Source of the DNA: Plectonema cf. radiosum LEGE 06105
GTDB taxonomy: Bacteria; Cyanobacteriota; Cyanobacteriia; Cyanobacteriales; Nostocaceae
Assembly: GCF_015207665.1 (NCBI RefSeq)
Contig: NZ_JADEWL010000057.1
Coordinates: forward strand, 1 to 39,882
Direction of reading: 5' to 3'
Length of the DNA: 39,882 bases
The translations under genes were made by a program, and so were the position numbers. Shown here in pieces: positions 33,697 through 39,882 of this stretch. Under the pieces are notes generated by a model. That model saw nothing but the letters and a program-made list of their open reading frames with translations, ran no database searches and was not told where the DNA came from. Positions within the stretch are counted from its first letter, which is position 1. Each line of letters begins with the position of its first letter.

Positions 33697-34362
33697 ATGG
33701 CTGCTATTCGCAAATCAAATTTAAGAGGTCAAAAACGTTGGTTAGGAAGAGATTCTACTAGTCAAGAGAATTTCAGAGGTTCTAAGATCAATGAACATAA
33801 CAGCTTTCCAACTTTCTCAAAACCCACACCTGGATTTTTAGATAGATCAAGAGCTTCGAGTATGGTTTCAAATAATCCGTCATCCGCAAAAGTTAAACCT
33901 CAACGGGCAAATTATCATCCCCCATTGGATGTAAAAAATATAGAGCGTAAAAAACGCGATCGTAAAGATCGCTTTGCCATACCCTTAATGCCAGATGGTA
34001 GTAAAGTACCTATGTGGTTAATGCGTTGGAATTCTGTTCATCGTCACACTTCGGTTGCTAGTTTTCTGTTAGTAAGTGCTACCTTGATAGTCTACGGTTG
34101 GACGGTATATTCCCAGCATCTATGGAGTAGTTCCTATAAAAAACTGCAAGATTTACAGCGGGATGAACGTCAGTTGACAAAGCATGATGAGACGCTAAAA
34201 AATAAAATGGCACAAGAAGGTCAAAAACCCCATTCTGGACTAATCTCACCAACTCCAGCAAACACTATTTTTTTAGAAGAAACTGCACCGTCAAGCTCTC
34301 AGCAGGTTGATAAAAAGTCAGACGAAACAGAAACACAGCCTTTAAATGCGGGCGGATACTAA
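33697..34362 (+). CDS. FtsL-like cell-division protein candidate
   Basis: 221 residues. A basic, disordered cytoplasmic N-terminus (residues 1-105) leads to one membrane helix (HTSVASFLLVSATLIVYGW, about 111-130), then a short coiled coil (SYKKLQDLQRDERQLTKHDETLKN in parts) and a polar periplasmic tail. This topology and the position 110 bp upstream of ftsI match FtsL, which recruits and activates the FtsW-FtsI complex. Sequence identity to classical FtsL is too low to see, so the call rests on layout and synteny. The long N-terminal extension is typical of cyanobacterial versions. Confidence 0.7.
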   Translation: MAAIRKSNLRGQKRWLGRDSTSQENFRGSKINEHNSFPTFSKPTPGFLDRSRASSMVSNNPSSAKVKPQRANYHPPLDVKNIERKKRDRKDRFAIPLMPDGSKVPMWLMRWNSVHRHTSVASFLLVSATLIVYGWTVYSQHLWSSSYKKLQDLQRDERQLTKHDETLKNKMAQEGQKPHSGLISPTPANTIFLEETAPSSSQQVDKKSDETETQPLNAGGY

Positions 34363-34472
34363 AATCGGCGTTAGCTACTGTTGCTCCAGATTTTTATTAA
34401 ATCGGTTGTCATAGGAATTATATATTTGTTTAACGCAAATTTTCCCCAAAGCATGATCAGAGGACAAGCTTT

Positions 34473-36299
34473 ATGCAGAAATTTCCCGGTAAAACCAGTA
34501 GAAATCTCAAGAGAGAACATATACACTCGCGTTTTAATCGCAGTATTTTAAAGGATAAACAAAGGAAATTTGCAACAACACCTACACGGGTTTCACCTAA
34601 TCCGAGAAACCGATTGTTTATGGTTTGGGGTGTATTAATTGCGGCTTGCTTGGGTTTGGGGATTAACTTGTACCGTTTACAAATTGTTGACGGTGCCAAA
34701 CTGACTCAAAAGGCGCGAAATCAGCAGATGTTTAGTATGCGTCCTTTTATTCCTCGTCGTCAGATATTAGACCGTAATAACAGAGTTTTAGGACTTGACC
34801 TTCCAGTTTACACTTTGTACGTACATCCGGAGATGTTTGATAAAAACCAGTCTCCATCAGATATTGCACGTCAACTGGGAACTATTTTAAATCAAGACCC
34901 TGAAGAATTAGAAGCAAAATTTAACAAACAAAAAAGCGGTATTTTTATTTCTTCCAAGTTAGCGGAAGAAGTTGCGGATCAAATTGCTGGATTGAAACTC
35001 AACGGTATAGATTTAACTAAAAAATACTCTCGATATTATCCCTATCAAGATTTAGTCTCAGATGTCGTTGGCTACGTAAATTCCGACCGTCGGGGAAAAG
35101 CGGGTATAGAATATTCCCAAGAGAAATTTCTGGAACGTTCCATGAAGACGGTGCGGATGTCAAAAGATGGTAATGGTAGATTAATCGCAAATCGCGCACC
35201 AGATGGATTTTTGAATGTTGATAAATTGCAGATGCAATTAACCATTGATGTTCGTTTGCAACGCGCTACTAGAGAAGCACTCAAACAACAAATAGAAAAA
35301 TATCAAGCCAAACGGGGGGCAGTAATTGTCATGGATTCATGGGATGGTTCCATCCTAGCTTTGGCTTGTCAACCGACTTACAATCCCAATAATAATTTTA
35401 CTCAAGATGATATTTCTTTGTTTAAAAATTGGGCAGTAGCCGATTTATACGAACCCGGTTCTACTTTCAAACCATTAAACGTGGCGATCGCCTTAGAAAC
35501 TGGTAGTATCCAACCAAATGATGTGTTTCGCGATACAGGGTTGATTAAAGTTGCAGATCGTGAAATCCGAAATGCCGAAAAAAACAGCAACGGAAATATT
35601 AGTGTTGCTCAAATTTTGCAAACTTCTAGCAATATTGGGATGGTAAAAATCATTCAGCGATTGCAGCCAAGTATTTACTACGGTTGGTTAGAAAGAATCG
35701 GATTGGGACAAAAATCTGATGTAGATTTACCGTCTGAAACCAACAGTCGTCTAAAACCCCAAGAAGAATTTACGAATTCGCCTATTGAACCAGCAACAGC
35801 TTCTTTCGGTCAAGGTTTTTCCTTAACAGCATTACAATTAGTGCAAATGCACGGAGCATTAGCTAACGGCGGAAAATTGGTTACTCCCCATGTGGTAAAG
35901 GGATTGATAGATAATAAGGGACAAATGCATACACAACCAAATTTAAGCGCACCCCGACAAGTTTTCTCTCCTCAAACCACTCAAACAGTGTTAGAAATGA
36001 TGGAAAGCGTTGTTGATGAAGGTTCCGGTAAACCCGCTGAAATTCCTGGATATCGGATTGCCGGTAAAACTGGTACAGCAGAAAAAGCTGGTGCGACTGG
36101 AGGCTATATTCGTGGTTCAAAAATTACCAGTTTTGTGAGTATTTTGCCGGTAGAGTCACCGCGTTATGTGGTTTTAGCATTAGTAGACGAGCCGAAAGGA
36201 GAAAATACCTACGGTAGTACTGTCGCCGCACCAATCGCCAAAGAAGTGATGGAAGCGCTGATTAGTATTGAAAAAATTCCGCCAACGAGTTCGAGGTGA
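34473..36299 (+). CDS. ftsI: Septal penicillin-binding protein 2 (transpeptidase)
   Basis: 608 residues. A short cytoplasmic tail, a membrane anchor (MVWGVLIAACLGLGINLYRL, about 50-70), the N-terminal pedestal (RRQILDRNNRVLGLDLPVYTLYV), and the transpeptidase domain with the three active-site motifs: S330-T-F-K (Ser nucleophile), S385-S-N, and K532-T-G. It cross-links septal peptidoglycan with FtsW and FtsL. Length fits class B PBPs of the FtsI type rather than elongation PBP2. The ATG 34473 follows AGGACAAGCTTT. The FtsL-like gene precedes it, probably as an operon. Confidence 0.96.
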   Translation: MQKFPGKTSRNLKREHIHSRFNRSILKDKQRKFATTPTRVSPNPRNRLFMVWGVLIAACLGLGINLYRLQIVDGAKLTQKARNQQMFSMRPFIPRRQILDRNNRVLGLDLPVYTLYVHPEMFDKNQSPSDIARQLGTILNQDPEELEAKFNKQKSGIFISSKLAEEVADQIAGLKLNGIDLTKKYSRYYPYQDLVSDVVGYVNSDRRGKAGIEYSQEKFLERSMKTVRMSKDGNGRLIANRAPDGFLNVDKLQMQLTIDVRLQRATREALKQQIEKYQAKRGAVIVMDSWDGSILALACQPTYNPNNNFTQDDISLFKNWAVADLYEPGSTFKPLNVAIALETGSIQPNDVFRDTGLIKVADREIRNAEKNSNGNISVAQILQTSSNIGMVKIIQRLQPSIYYGWLERIGLGQKSDVDLPSETNSRLKPQEEFTNSPIEPATASFGQGFSLTALQLVQMHGALANGGKLVTPHVVKGLIDNKGQMHTQPNLSAPRQVFSPQTTQTVLEMMESVVDEGSGKPAEIPGYRIAGKTGTAEKAGATGGYIRGSKITSFVSILPVESPRYVVLALVDEPKGENTYGSTVAAPIAKEVMEALISIEKIPPTSSR

Positions 36300-36440
36300 T
36301 TGCTTGCAGTAGCGAGCAAGATGCTCGCACTAAGTGGGTGTGCAAAATTATTTGTGTCCGAAGCGTTCGCGTAAGCGCTTTCGCGACACGCTGCGCGTTT
36401 ACGCAGTATAGCGAAGCTAACGCTGCACTCGCAATGACAA
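36300..36440. repeat. Dispersed palindromic repeats after ftsI
   Basis: GCGAGC-AAGAT-GCTCGC (about 36313-36329), then GCG-rich inverted segments around GCGTTCGCGTAAGCGC and GCGCGTTTACGCAG (36363-36407). This type of element is common in Nostocales spacers. It runs into the sequence where the TetR gene fragment begins, and may have caused its truncation. Confidence 0.6.
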
Positions 36441-36543
36441 TATACAATTTATTTTGCGCGAGTACTTACAACAGGTCTAGTAGCGCAGCACACTATAATA
36501 ACCATTAATTTTCATTGGGTTTTAAGCAAATATTAGGTCTAAA

Positions 36544-36765
36544 TTGTTTGTTTCGGTGGGAGTTAGGGAGTCAATTCGTCTCCAAATTAAGCAGCTAGCA
36601 GAAGAAGCAGGAGTCAAAGATTCAGAATCATTTTCCCAACAATACTTACTATTAATTGGAGGAGCTAGTTTAATGGCTACGATTGAAGGAGTTCCCGGAG
36701 GCGCAAATCATGCTCAGAAAGTTTTGTCTATCTTAATTGATAGTTCTTTAACTGAAGCGAACTAA
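36544..36765 (+). pseudogene. C-terminal fragment of a TetR/AcrR family regulator
   Basis: 73 codons from TTG 36544. The translation VRESIRLQIKQLAEEAG, then KDSESFSQQYLLLIGGASLMATIEG and GGANHAQKVLSILIDSSL, has the helical pattern of the TetR C-terminal ligand/dimer domain, near its last two to three helices. The DNA-binding N-terminal half is missing: upstream DNA is a dispersed repeat plus about 100 bp of unrelated sequence. No ribosome-binding site. The stop overlaps the stop of the convergent GNAT gene by four bases. Probably a remnant. Confidence 0.7.
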
Positions 36766-37286
36766 ATATTTTTGGTTTTGGAGTAATAAAGAGCGTCTAA
36801 GTTGAACATATGTATTTGTTTTTCGTAATTTAAACCAGCTTTTTCTATAACTCTCTTTGAAGCTTGATTCTCAGGTAATGCCATTGCAATTACTTTATCT
36901 AAATTTACTATATTAAAACCGTATGAAATTGATGCTTTCGCGGCTTGAGTTGCAATTCCTCTTCCCCAATAAGCTTGAGCTAAACCGTAAAGAACTTCCA
37001 CTTCATCTAACTCATCTAAATAGCGCAAACCGCAGTAGCCAACCATTTGAGACGAATCATCTACAATTGCCCAAATACCATACCCTCGTTTTTGCCAATG
37101 CTCGACGAAAGAATGAAGGGCTTTTTCTACATTTTCTCTAGGAATTGGGACTCCTCTACTGGGAAGAAAGCGAGTTACTTGAGGTTTTGCCCAAATTGCC
37201 GCAAGAGCATCTAAATCAGAGATTTGAATAGGTCGCATTATAAACCCATTAATGTTTAAAATGGTTGAGTCTGTAGAACTAGCCAT
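36762..37286 (-). CDS. GNAT family N-acetyltransferase (RimJ/RimL-like)
   Basis: 174 residues. Acetyl-CoA dependent acyltransferase of the Acetyltransf_3 type: FIMRPIQISDLDALAAIWA start, GYGIWAIVDDSSQMVGYCGLRYL, EVEVLYGLAQAYWGRGIATQA (the Q/RxxGxG/A coenzyme A loop), and KVIAMALPENQASKRVIEKAGL. These proteins acetylate ribosomal-protein N-termini, small amines or antibiotics; the substrate is not predictable here. It is 34 bp downstream of the exonuclease gene on the same strand, so the two may be cotranscribed. Confidence 0.93.
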   Translation of the reverse strand: MASSTDSTILNINGFIMRPIQISDLDALAAIWAKPQVTRFLPSRGVPIPRENVEKALHSFVEHWQKRGYGIWAIVDDSSQMVGYCGLRYLDELDEVEVLYGLAQAYWGRGIATQAAKASISYGFNIVNLDKVIAMALPENQASKRVIEKAGLNYEKQIHMFNLDALYYSKTKNI

Positions 37287-37320
37287 TATTCATTCCCCAA
37301 ATTAAAGCAATTGCAAAAAC

Positions 37321-38130
37321 TTAATCATTTCCTTGATGCATCGATTGCCAAATCTTCGTTACTGCTCTTTTCGTAAAACTAGAAAACTCTTTTTCCATCA
37401 TCCATTTATAATAATTTGGTTCTTTCTTAAATGCTTCTGTAACCAGTTCACCTTTATATTTACCAAAGTTGAATATTACTTGATTTTGGTCGTCATAAAT
37501 CAGTTTTTTGGTTGGATCGAGAAAATCAAATGGTGTGAATTCCTGTAATTCATCTATATTATTTTTTATCGGATAAGATTTATTGCCTTCTTTATCCTCA
37601 TATTCTACATTTTCGTAGCGTTCCAATTGCGATTTGAGGACTTCGTATGTAGCGCGAATATCGTTTTCGGCATCGTGAGCGCCGACTAAATCTTCTCCAC
37701 AATAATATTTATAAGCTGCTCTTAAACTGCGAGGTTCCATTTTATGAAAAATGGTTTGTACGTCAATAATATTTCTGCCTTCAAGGTTAAAATCAATATC
37801 AACACGTAAAAATTCTGCGATTAATAAAGGAATATCAAATCTATTCGAGTTGTATCCTGCTAAATCACTATCGTTAATGTAGTTTGCTAAACTATTGGCA
37901 ATATTTGCAAAAGTAGGTTTATCTTTCACATCTTCGTCGTAGATACCGTGTATTTCTGATGATGCAATGGGAATGGAAATAGTCGGATTAATTATCCAGG
38001 TTTTCATTTCTTCAATACCATCAGGAAATACTTTTAATACGGCAATTTGGATAATCCGATCTCTGACAATATCTATTCCTGTTGTTTCTAAATCAATAAA
38101 TGCAATGGGACGTTTTAAATTTAACTTCAT
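37321..38130 (-). CDS. DEDDh 3'-5' exonuclease with C-terminal ExoX-like segment
   Basis: 269 residues. DnaQ/RNase T fold with all active-site acids: Asp13 and Glu15 (FIDLETTG), Asp99 (NSNRFDIP), His152 and Asp157 (AHDAENDIRAT). It should remove 3'-terminal nucleotides from DNA, for proofreading or repair. After a linker, the C-terminal part (VIFNFGKYKGELVTEAFKK, then YYKWMMEKEFS) is the small domain often appended to such exonucleases. As I recall, the whole protein, including that segment, looks closer to exonucleases of Bacteroidota than to cyanobacterial ones, suggesting lateral transfer. Likely cotranscribed with the GNAT gene. Confidence 0.93.
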   Translation of the reverse strand: MKLNLKRPIAFIDLETTGIDIVRDRIIQIAVLKVFPDGIEEMKTWIINPTISIPIASSEIHGIYDEDVKDKPTFANIANSLANYINDSDLAGYNSNRFDIPLLIAEFLRVDIDFNLEGRNIIDVQTIFHKMEPRSLRAAYKYYCGEDLVGAHDAENDIRATYEVLKSQLERYENVEYEDKEGNKSYPIKNNIDELQEFTPFDFLDPTKKLIYDDQNQVIFNFGKYKGELVTEAFKKEPNYYKWMMEKEFSSFTKRAVTKIWQSMHQGND

Positions 38131-38227
38131 ATGACAATAAATAGATATGTTTGGATAAATGGCAACGGGGAATGGGGAAATGTTTTAACAATACAGCTAG
38201 AGCTACTGTTATAACAACATAAAAATA

Positions 38228-38248
38228 GACCAAATTAATCATTTGGTC
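38228..38248 (-). terminator. Terminator after the MBL-fold gene
   Basis: Perfect 7-bp stem GACCAAA/TTTGGTC with a 7-base loop, 59 bp past the stop at 38307. On the minus strand it is followed by TATTTTTA, a usable U tract. A fair intrinsic terminator. Confidence 0.65.
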
Positions 38249-38306
38249 ACTAATTGATGAAATTATTAGTACTGGTATACCGTTAAACTATGGCAATTAC
38301 CAACTT

Positions 38307-39095
38307 TTATTGAGAAATTTCCGAAACTGCTCGTTTTTTCAAATTTAATTGAGTGCGATCGCCACTTTTTGGTTCGAGTACTTCCGCTGCAATATTGTGT
38401 TGTTGTAACAGAGATCGAAAATCTTCAACGGTTCCCTCTGGTTTGATTAAATTCATTAGCAACCCTTCAAACATCACATCACCACCTGCGGCTGTTGGTA
38501 ACATTACTTGAGGTTCCAACCATTTTGCAACTTCTAAAGCTTTTTCTTTGCCTTTAATAATTGGTCCGATGAAGGGCAAACCTAAATCTATCAATGGGGT
38601 GATGACAACATCTACAGGGGCGGATTTTTTTAACAACTCAGAATGATAACTGTGAGGTTCGTAGTAAAGAGTAAAACCGCTTTCCAGTTCCTTGAGAAGA
38701 TATCCGTTTTCTACCAAAGTCGGACCAATAGGAGAACCGGGAGTAGCTGTTATTTCCACATTACCATTAAGAGTAAATTTTTCACCATGAGCCAGAGTAT
38801 TTACTTGCTGGTAGTTGAATTGATTTACTACTTTCGCAGCATTTGCTGAAGCGACAATCGGGATATTGCGATCGAGTTGCTTTAAAGTTGGTGGATGAGC
38901 ATGGTCTTCCAAACCTTGAGATAGCAAAATTAGGTCAATTTTTTCCGGTATGGCACGTTCTTGAGGACGAGAACCTTTAAACAGCCAATCTAAATTAGCA
39001 AAAGTTAACGAACCAACCAGCCAAGGGTCAATCAATATATTTTGACCGCCAATTTCCACCAGCCAGCTATTGCTGTCTAAATAAGTTAAGTACAT
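38307..39095 (-). CDS. MBL-fold (UlaG-like) metal-dependent hydrolase family protein
   Basis: 262 residues. N-terminal NSWLVEIGGQNILIDPWLVG and DLILLSQGLEDHAHP show the metallo-beta-lactamase fold, but the canonical HxHxDH motif reads QGLEDHAH, so the first two His are replaced (Gln and Leu) while Asp-His is kept. This degenerate form also occurs in chloroplast and cyanobacterial relatives, so it is a family trait rather than damage. It might use one metal or none. LYYEPHSYHSE and a late LPTAAGGDVMFEG are other conserved blocks. Function unknown. Confidence 0.85.
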   Translation of the reverse strand: MYLTYLDSNSWLVEIGGQNILIDPWLVGSLTFANLDWLFKGSRPQERAIPEKIDLILLSQGLEDHAHPPTLKQLDRNIPIVASANAAKVVNQFNYQQVNTLAHGEKFTLNGNVEITATPGSPIGPTLVENGYLLKELESGFTLYYEPHSYHSELLKKSAPVDVVITPLIDLGLPFIGPIIKGKEKALEVAKWLEPQVMLPTAAGGDVMFEGLLMNLIKPEGTVEDFRSLLQQHNIAAEVLEPKSGDRTQLNLKKRAVSEISQ

Positions 39096-39152
39096 CGTCT
39101 TTGTGGGAGTGAGCTTTTATTCATTATGAAGTATATCTGGGCATGGGGATGT

Positions 39153-39200
39153 GGGGAGTTTGGCTGGACGAAAGCTGCATCAAGAAGCCATGAAACTCCC
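39153..39200. other. Stem-loop in the MBL/AAA-remnant spacer
   Basis: GGGAGTTT-GGCT (39154-39165) pairs with AGCC-ATG-AAACTCCC (39186-39200): 12 base pairs with a 3-base bulge and a 20-base loop. It lies in the 169-bp gap between two minus-strand genes and could be a terminator or a transposon-end relic. No T run follows. Confidence 0.5.
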
Positions 39201-39264
39201 AACCTGTTGTTAAGCCCACAAAAATACTGCGTTCAATTCCCGAACGATAGTTTTTTTCCCATAC

Positions 39265-39762
39265 TCACGCCCGAATCACAGTAATCCTACGTTGATTTTC
39301 CGTCACCACAACCTGGGTTGATAACCGTTCCTCAATTGGTAGGGCATTTTTCCGCCGATCAAACACAAATAACCAACCTTCCTCTAACCCCAACCGCGCT
39401 AAATAGGATTCTAATTGCTCAATTCCCGACTCTTGGGGGTCACGCTTTTTTTCACGCCATACTTTTAATTCGATTCCCAATGTAACGTTTTTATAGCATA
39501 AACATAAATCCATTCTGTCACTACCAATTGCATATTCCCGTTCCAAGGTTCCACCACCATTGACAACACGATGCAAGAAAGCCATTAATACGATGTGGGG
39601 GGCAATTTCATGATAAACAGCACTACCAAGTAATGGTTCTCCGTGCTGTCGCCAAAATTTGATAAAGGCTTCAAGCAAAGCAGCTTTATTTAATTCGCCT
39701 TCGGGGGTTAACCAACTAGGACTAATGTGGGGTAAACTATCCTGAGTTCCCTGCAGTGACAT
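39265..39762 (-). pseudogene. C-terminal remnant of an AAA-ATPase/nuclease-like gene
   Basis: 165 codons from ATG 39762. From GTQDSLPHISPSWLTPEGEL onward it matches, as I recall, the C-terminal region of large cyanobacterial AAA-like ATPases. This region has a PD-(D/E)XK-nuclease look: REYAIGSDRMDLCLCY, then LGIELKVWREKK (E-x-K). The ATPase part that should precede it is missing. The five residues before GTQDS are unrelated, and the upstream DNA encodes the end of another gene 17 bp away. It was probably cut off by transposon insertion. It might still be translated: AGGAG is one base from the ATG. Confidence 0.65.
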
Positions 39763-39779
39763 ACTCCTACACTGACTGA

Positions 39780-39882
39780 TTACAGAGAGCGTGTAGGCTT
39801 CTCACCAAATCCAGCTATTGCTTCGGATACTCGATGAGCTTTAAGAACCGGATGCCCCACGGCTCTATTTTTTATTACGATA
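39780..39882 (-). CDS. 3' end of a TnpB-like transposon gene (partial)
   Basis: A frame entering from the right edge and ending at TAA 39780. The visible tail is IVIKNRAVGHPVLKAHRVSE followed by AIAGFGEKPTRSL. AVGHxVLKA and the EKP end resemble C-termini of cyanobacterial IS200/IS605-type TnpB proteins (OrfB), as I recall them; the zinc finger and catalytic part would lie outside the window. Its stop is only 17 bp before the truncated AAA gene, and CAGTG/CACTG around that junction can form a small hairpin, as expected of an IS605 end. Identification is tentative. Confidence 0.45.
   Translation of the reverse strand, partial: IVIKNRAVGHPVLKAHRVSEAIAGFGEKPTRSL

Noticed and set aside
38307-39095. 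MBL-fold gene as a broken enzyme because of the altered HxHxDH motif
   Set aside because: The same degenerate motif is recalled in related cyanobacterial and chloroplast proteins, and the ORF is full length, so it is probably a working variant.

Overview
The window is a piece of a cyanobacterial chromosome, most likely from a filamentous, heterocyst-forming type (Nostocales). Evidence: genes for two photosystem I subunits (psaK, psaM), the cyanobacterial alkane pathway (ado, aar), a valyl-tRNA synthetase carrying the cyanobacteria-only CAAD membrane domain, an EbsA-like pilus protein, pentapeptide-repeat and TPR proteins, about sixteen HIP1 octamers (GCGATCGC), AT-rich DNA, and many heptanucleotide tandem arrays between genes. 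No rRNA or tRNA gene and no CRISPR array was found. The species cannot be named from the sequence alone.

Layout. 1-5160: an EbsA-like gene, a BioD/DRTGG protein, a divergent DUF4188/PadR pair sharing twin palindromic operators, a SLOG-type protein, about 500 bp with strong stem-loops (possible ncRNA), a MAPEG protein and YajQ. 5160-7700: a decayed, repeat-rich island with a GST gene, the first half of an FHA-domain gene, an orphan antitoxin-like ORF between two inverted MITE-like repeats, and a higBA toxin-antitoxin pair directly behind the stump of a Ser/Thr kinase gene. 7800-10360: conserved cyanobacterial proteins, a TPR protein and psaM (31 codons). 10590-15370: a ribulokinase-like FGGY kinase, a GxxExxY gene tightly enclosed by 34-bp inverted repeats, and an amino-sugar kinase next to an AmpG-like permease (probable cell-wall sugar recycling). 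15840-20680: valS with CAAD, a coiled-coil protein, psaK and trpF.

20875-26180 is the alkane/fatty-acid neighbourhood, all on the minus strand and read ado, aar, accA, SDR, folE: aar reduces fatty acyl-ACP to aldehyde, ado converts this to alkane, and accA feeds malonyl-CoA into fatty acid synthesis. 26470-36300: a solitary sugar ABC permease, a pentapeptide protein, a hypothetical protein, glgB (glycogen branching), a small lipoprotein, and a division/cell-wall pair (FtsL-like protein, then ftsI/PBP2). 36300-39882: a second plastic region with a TetR C-terminal remnant, a GNAT acetyltransferase, a DEDDh exonuclease that looks Bacteroidota-like, an MBL-fold protein, and the C-terminal remnant of an AAA-ATPase gene next to what looks like the end of a TnpB-type transposon gene at the right edge.

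Most likely to reward a second look: the GxxExxY inverted-repeat cassette, the kinase/higBA/FHA/MITE island, the structured DNA at 3680-3985, the folded leader of aar, the CAAD-bearing ValRS, and four coding regions reconstructed here by hand because they are short or broken (psaM, the lipoprotein, the FHA stump, the 44-codon antitoxin-like ORF). Assignments rest on sequence recognition without database searches.
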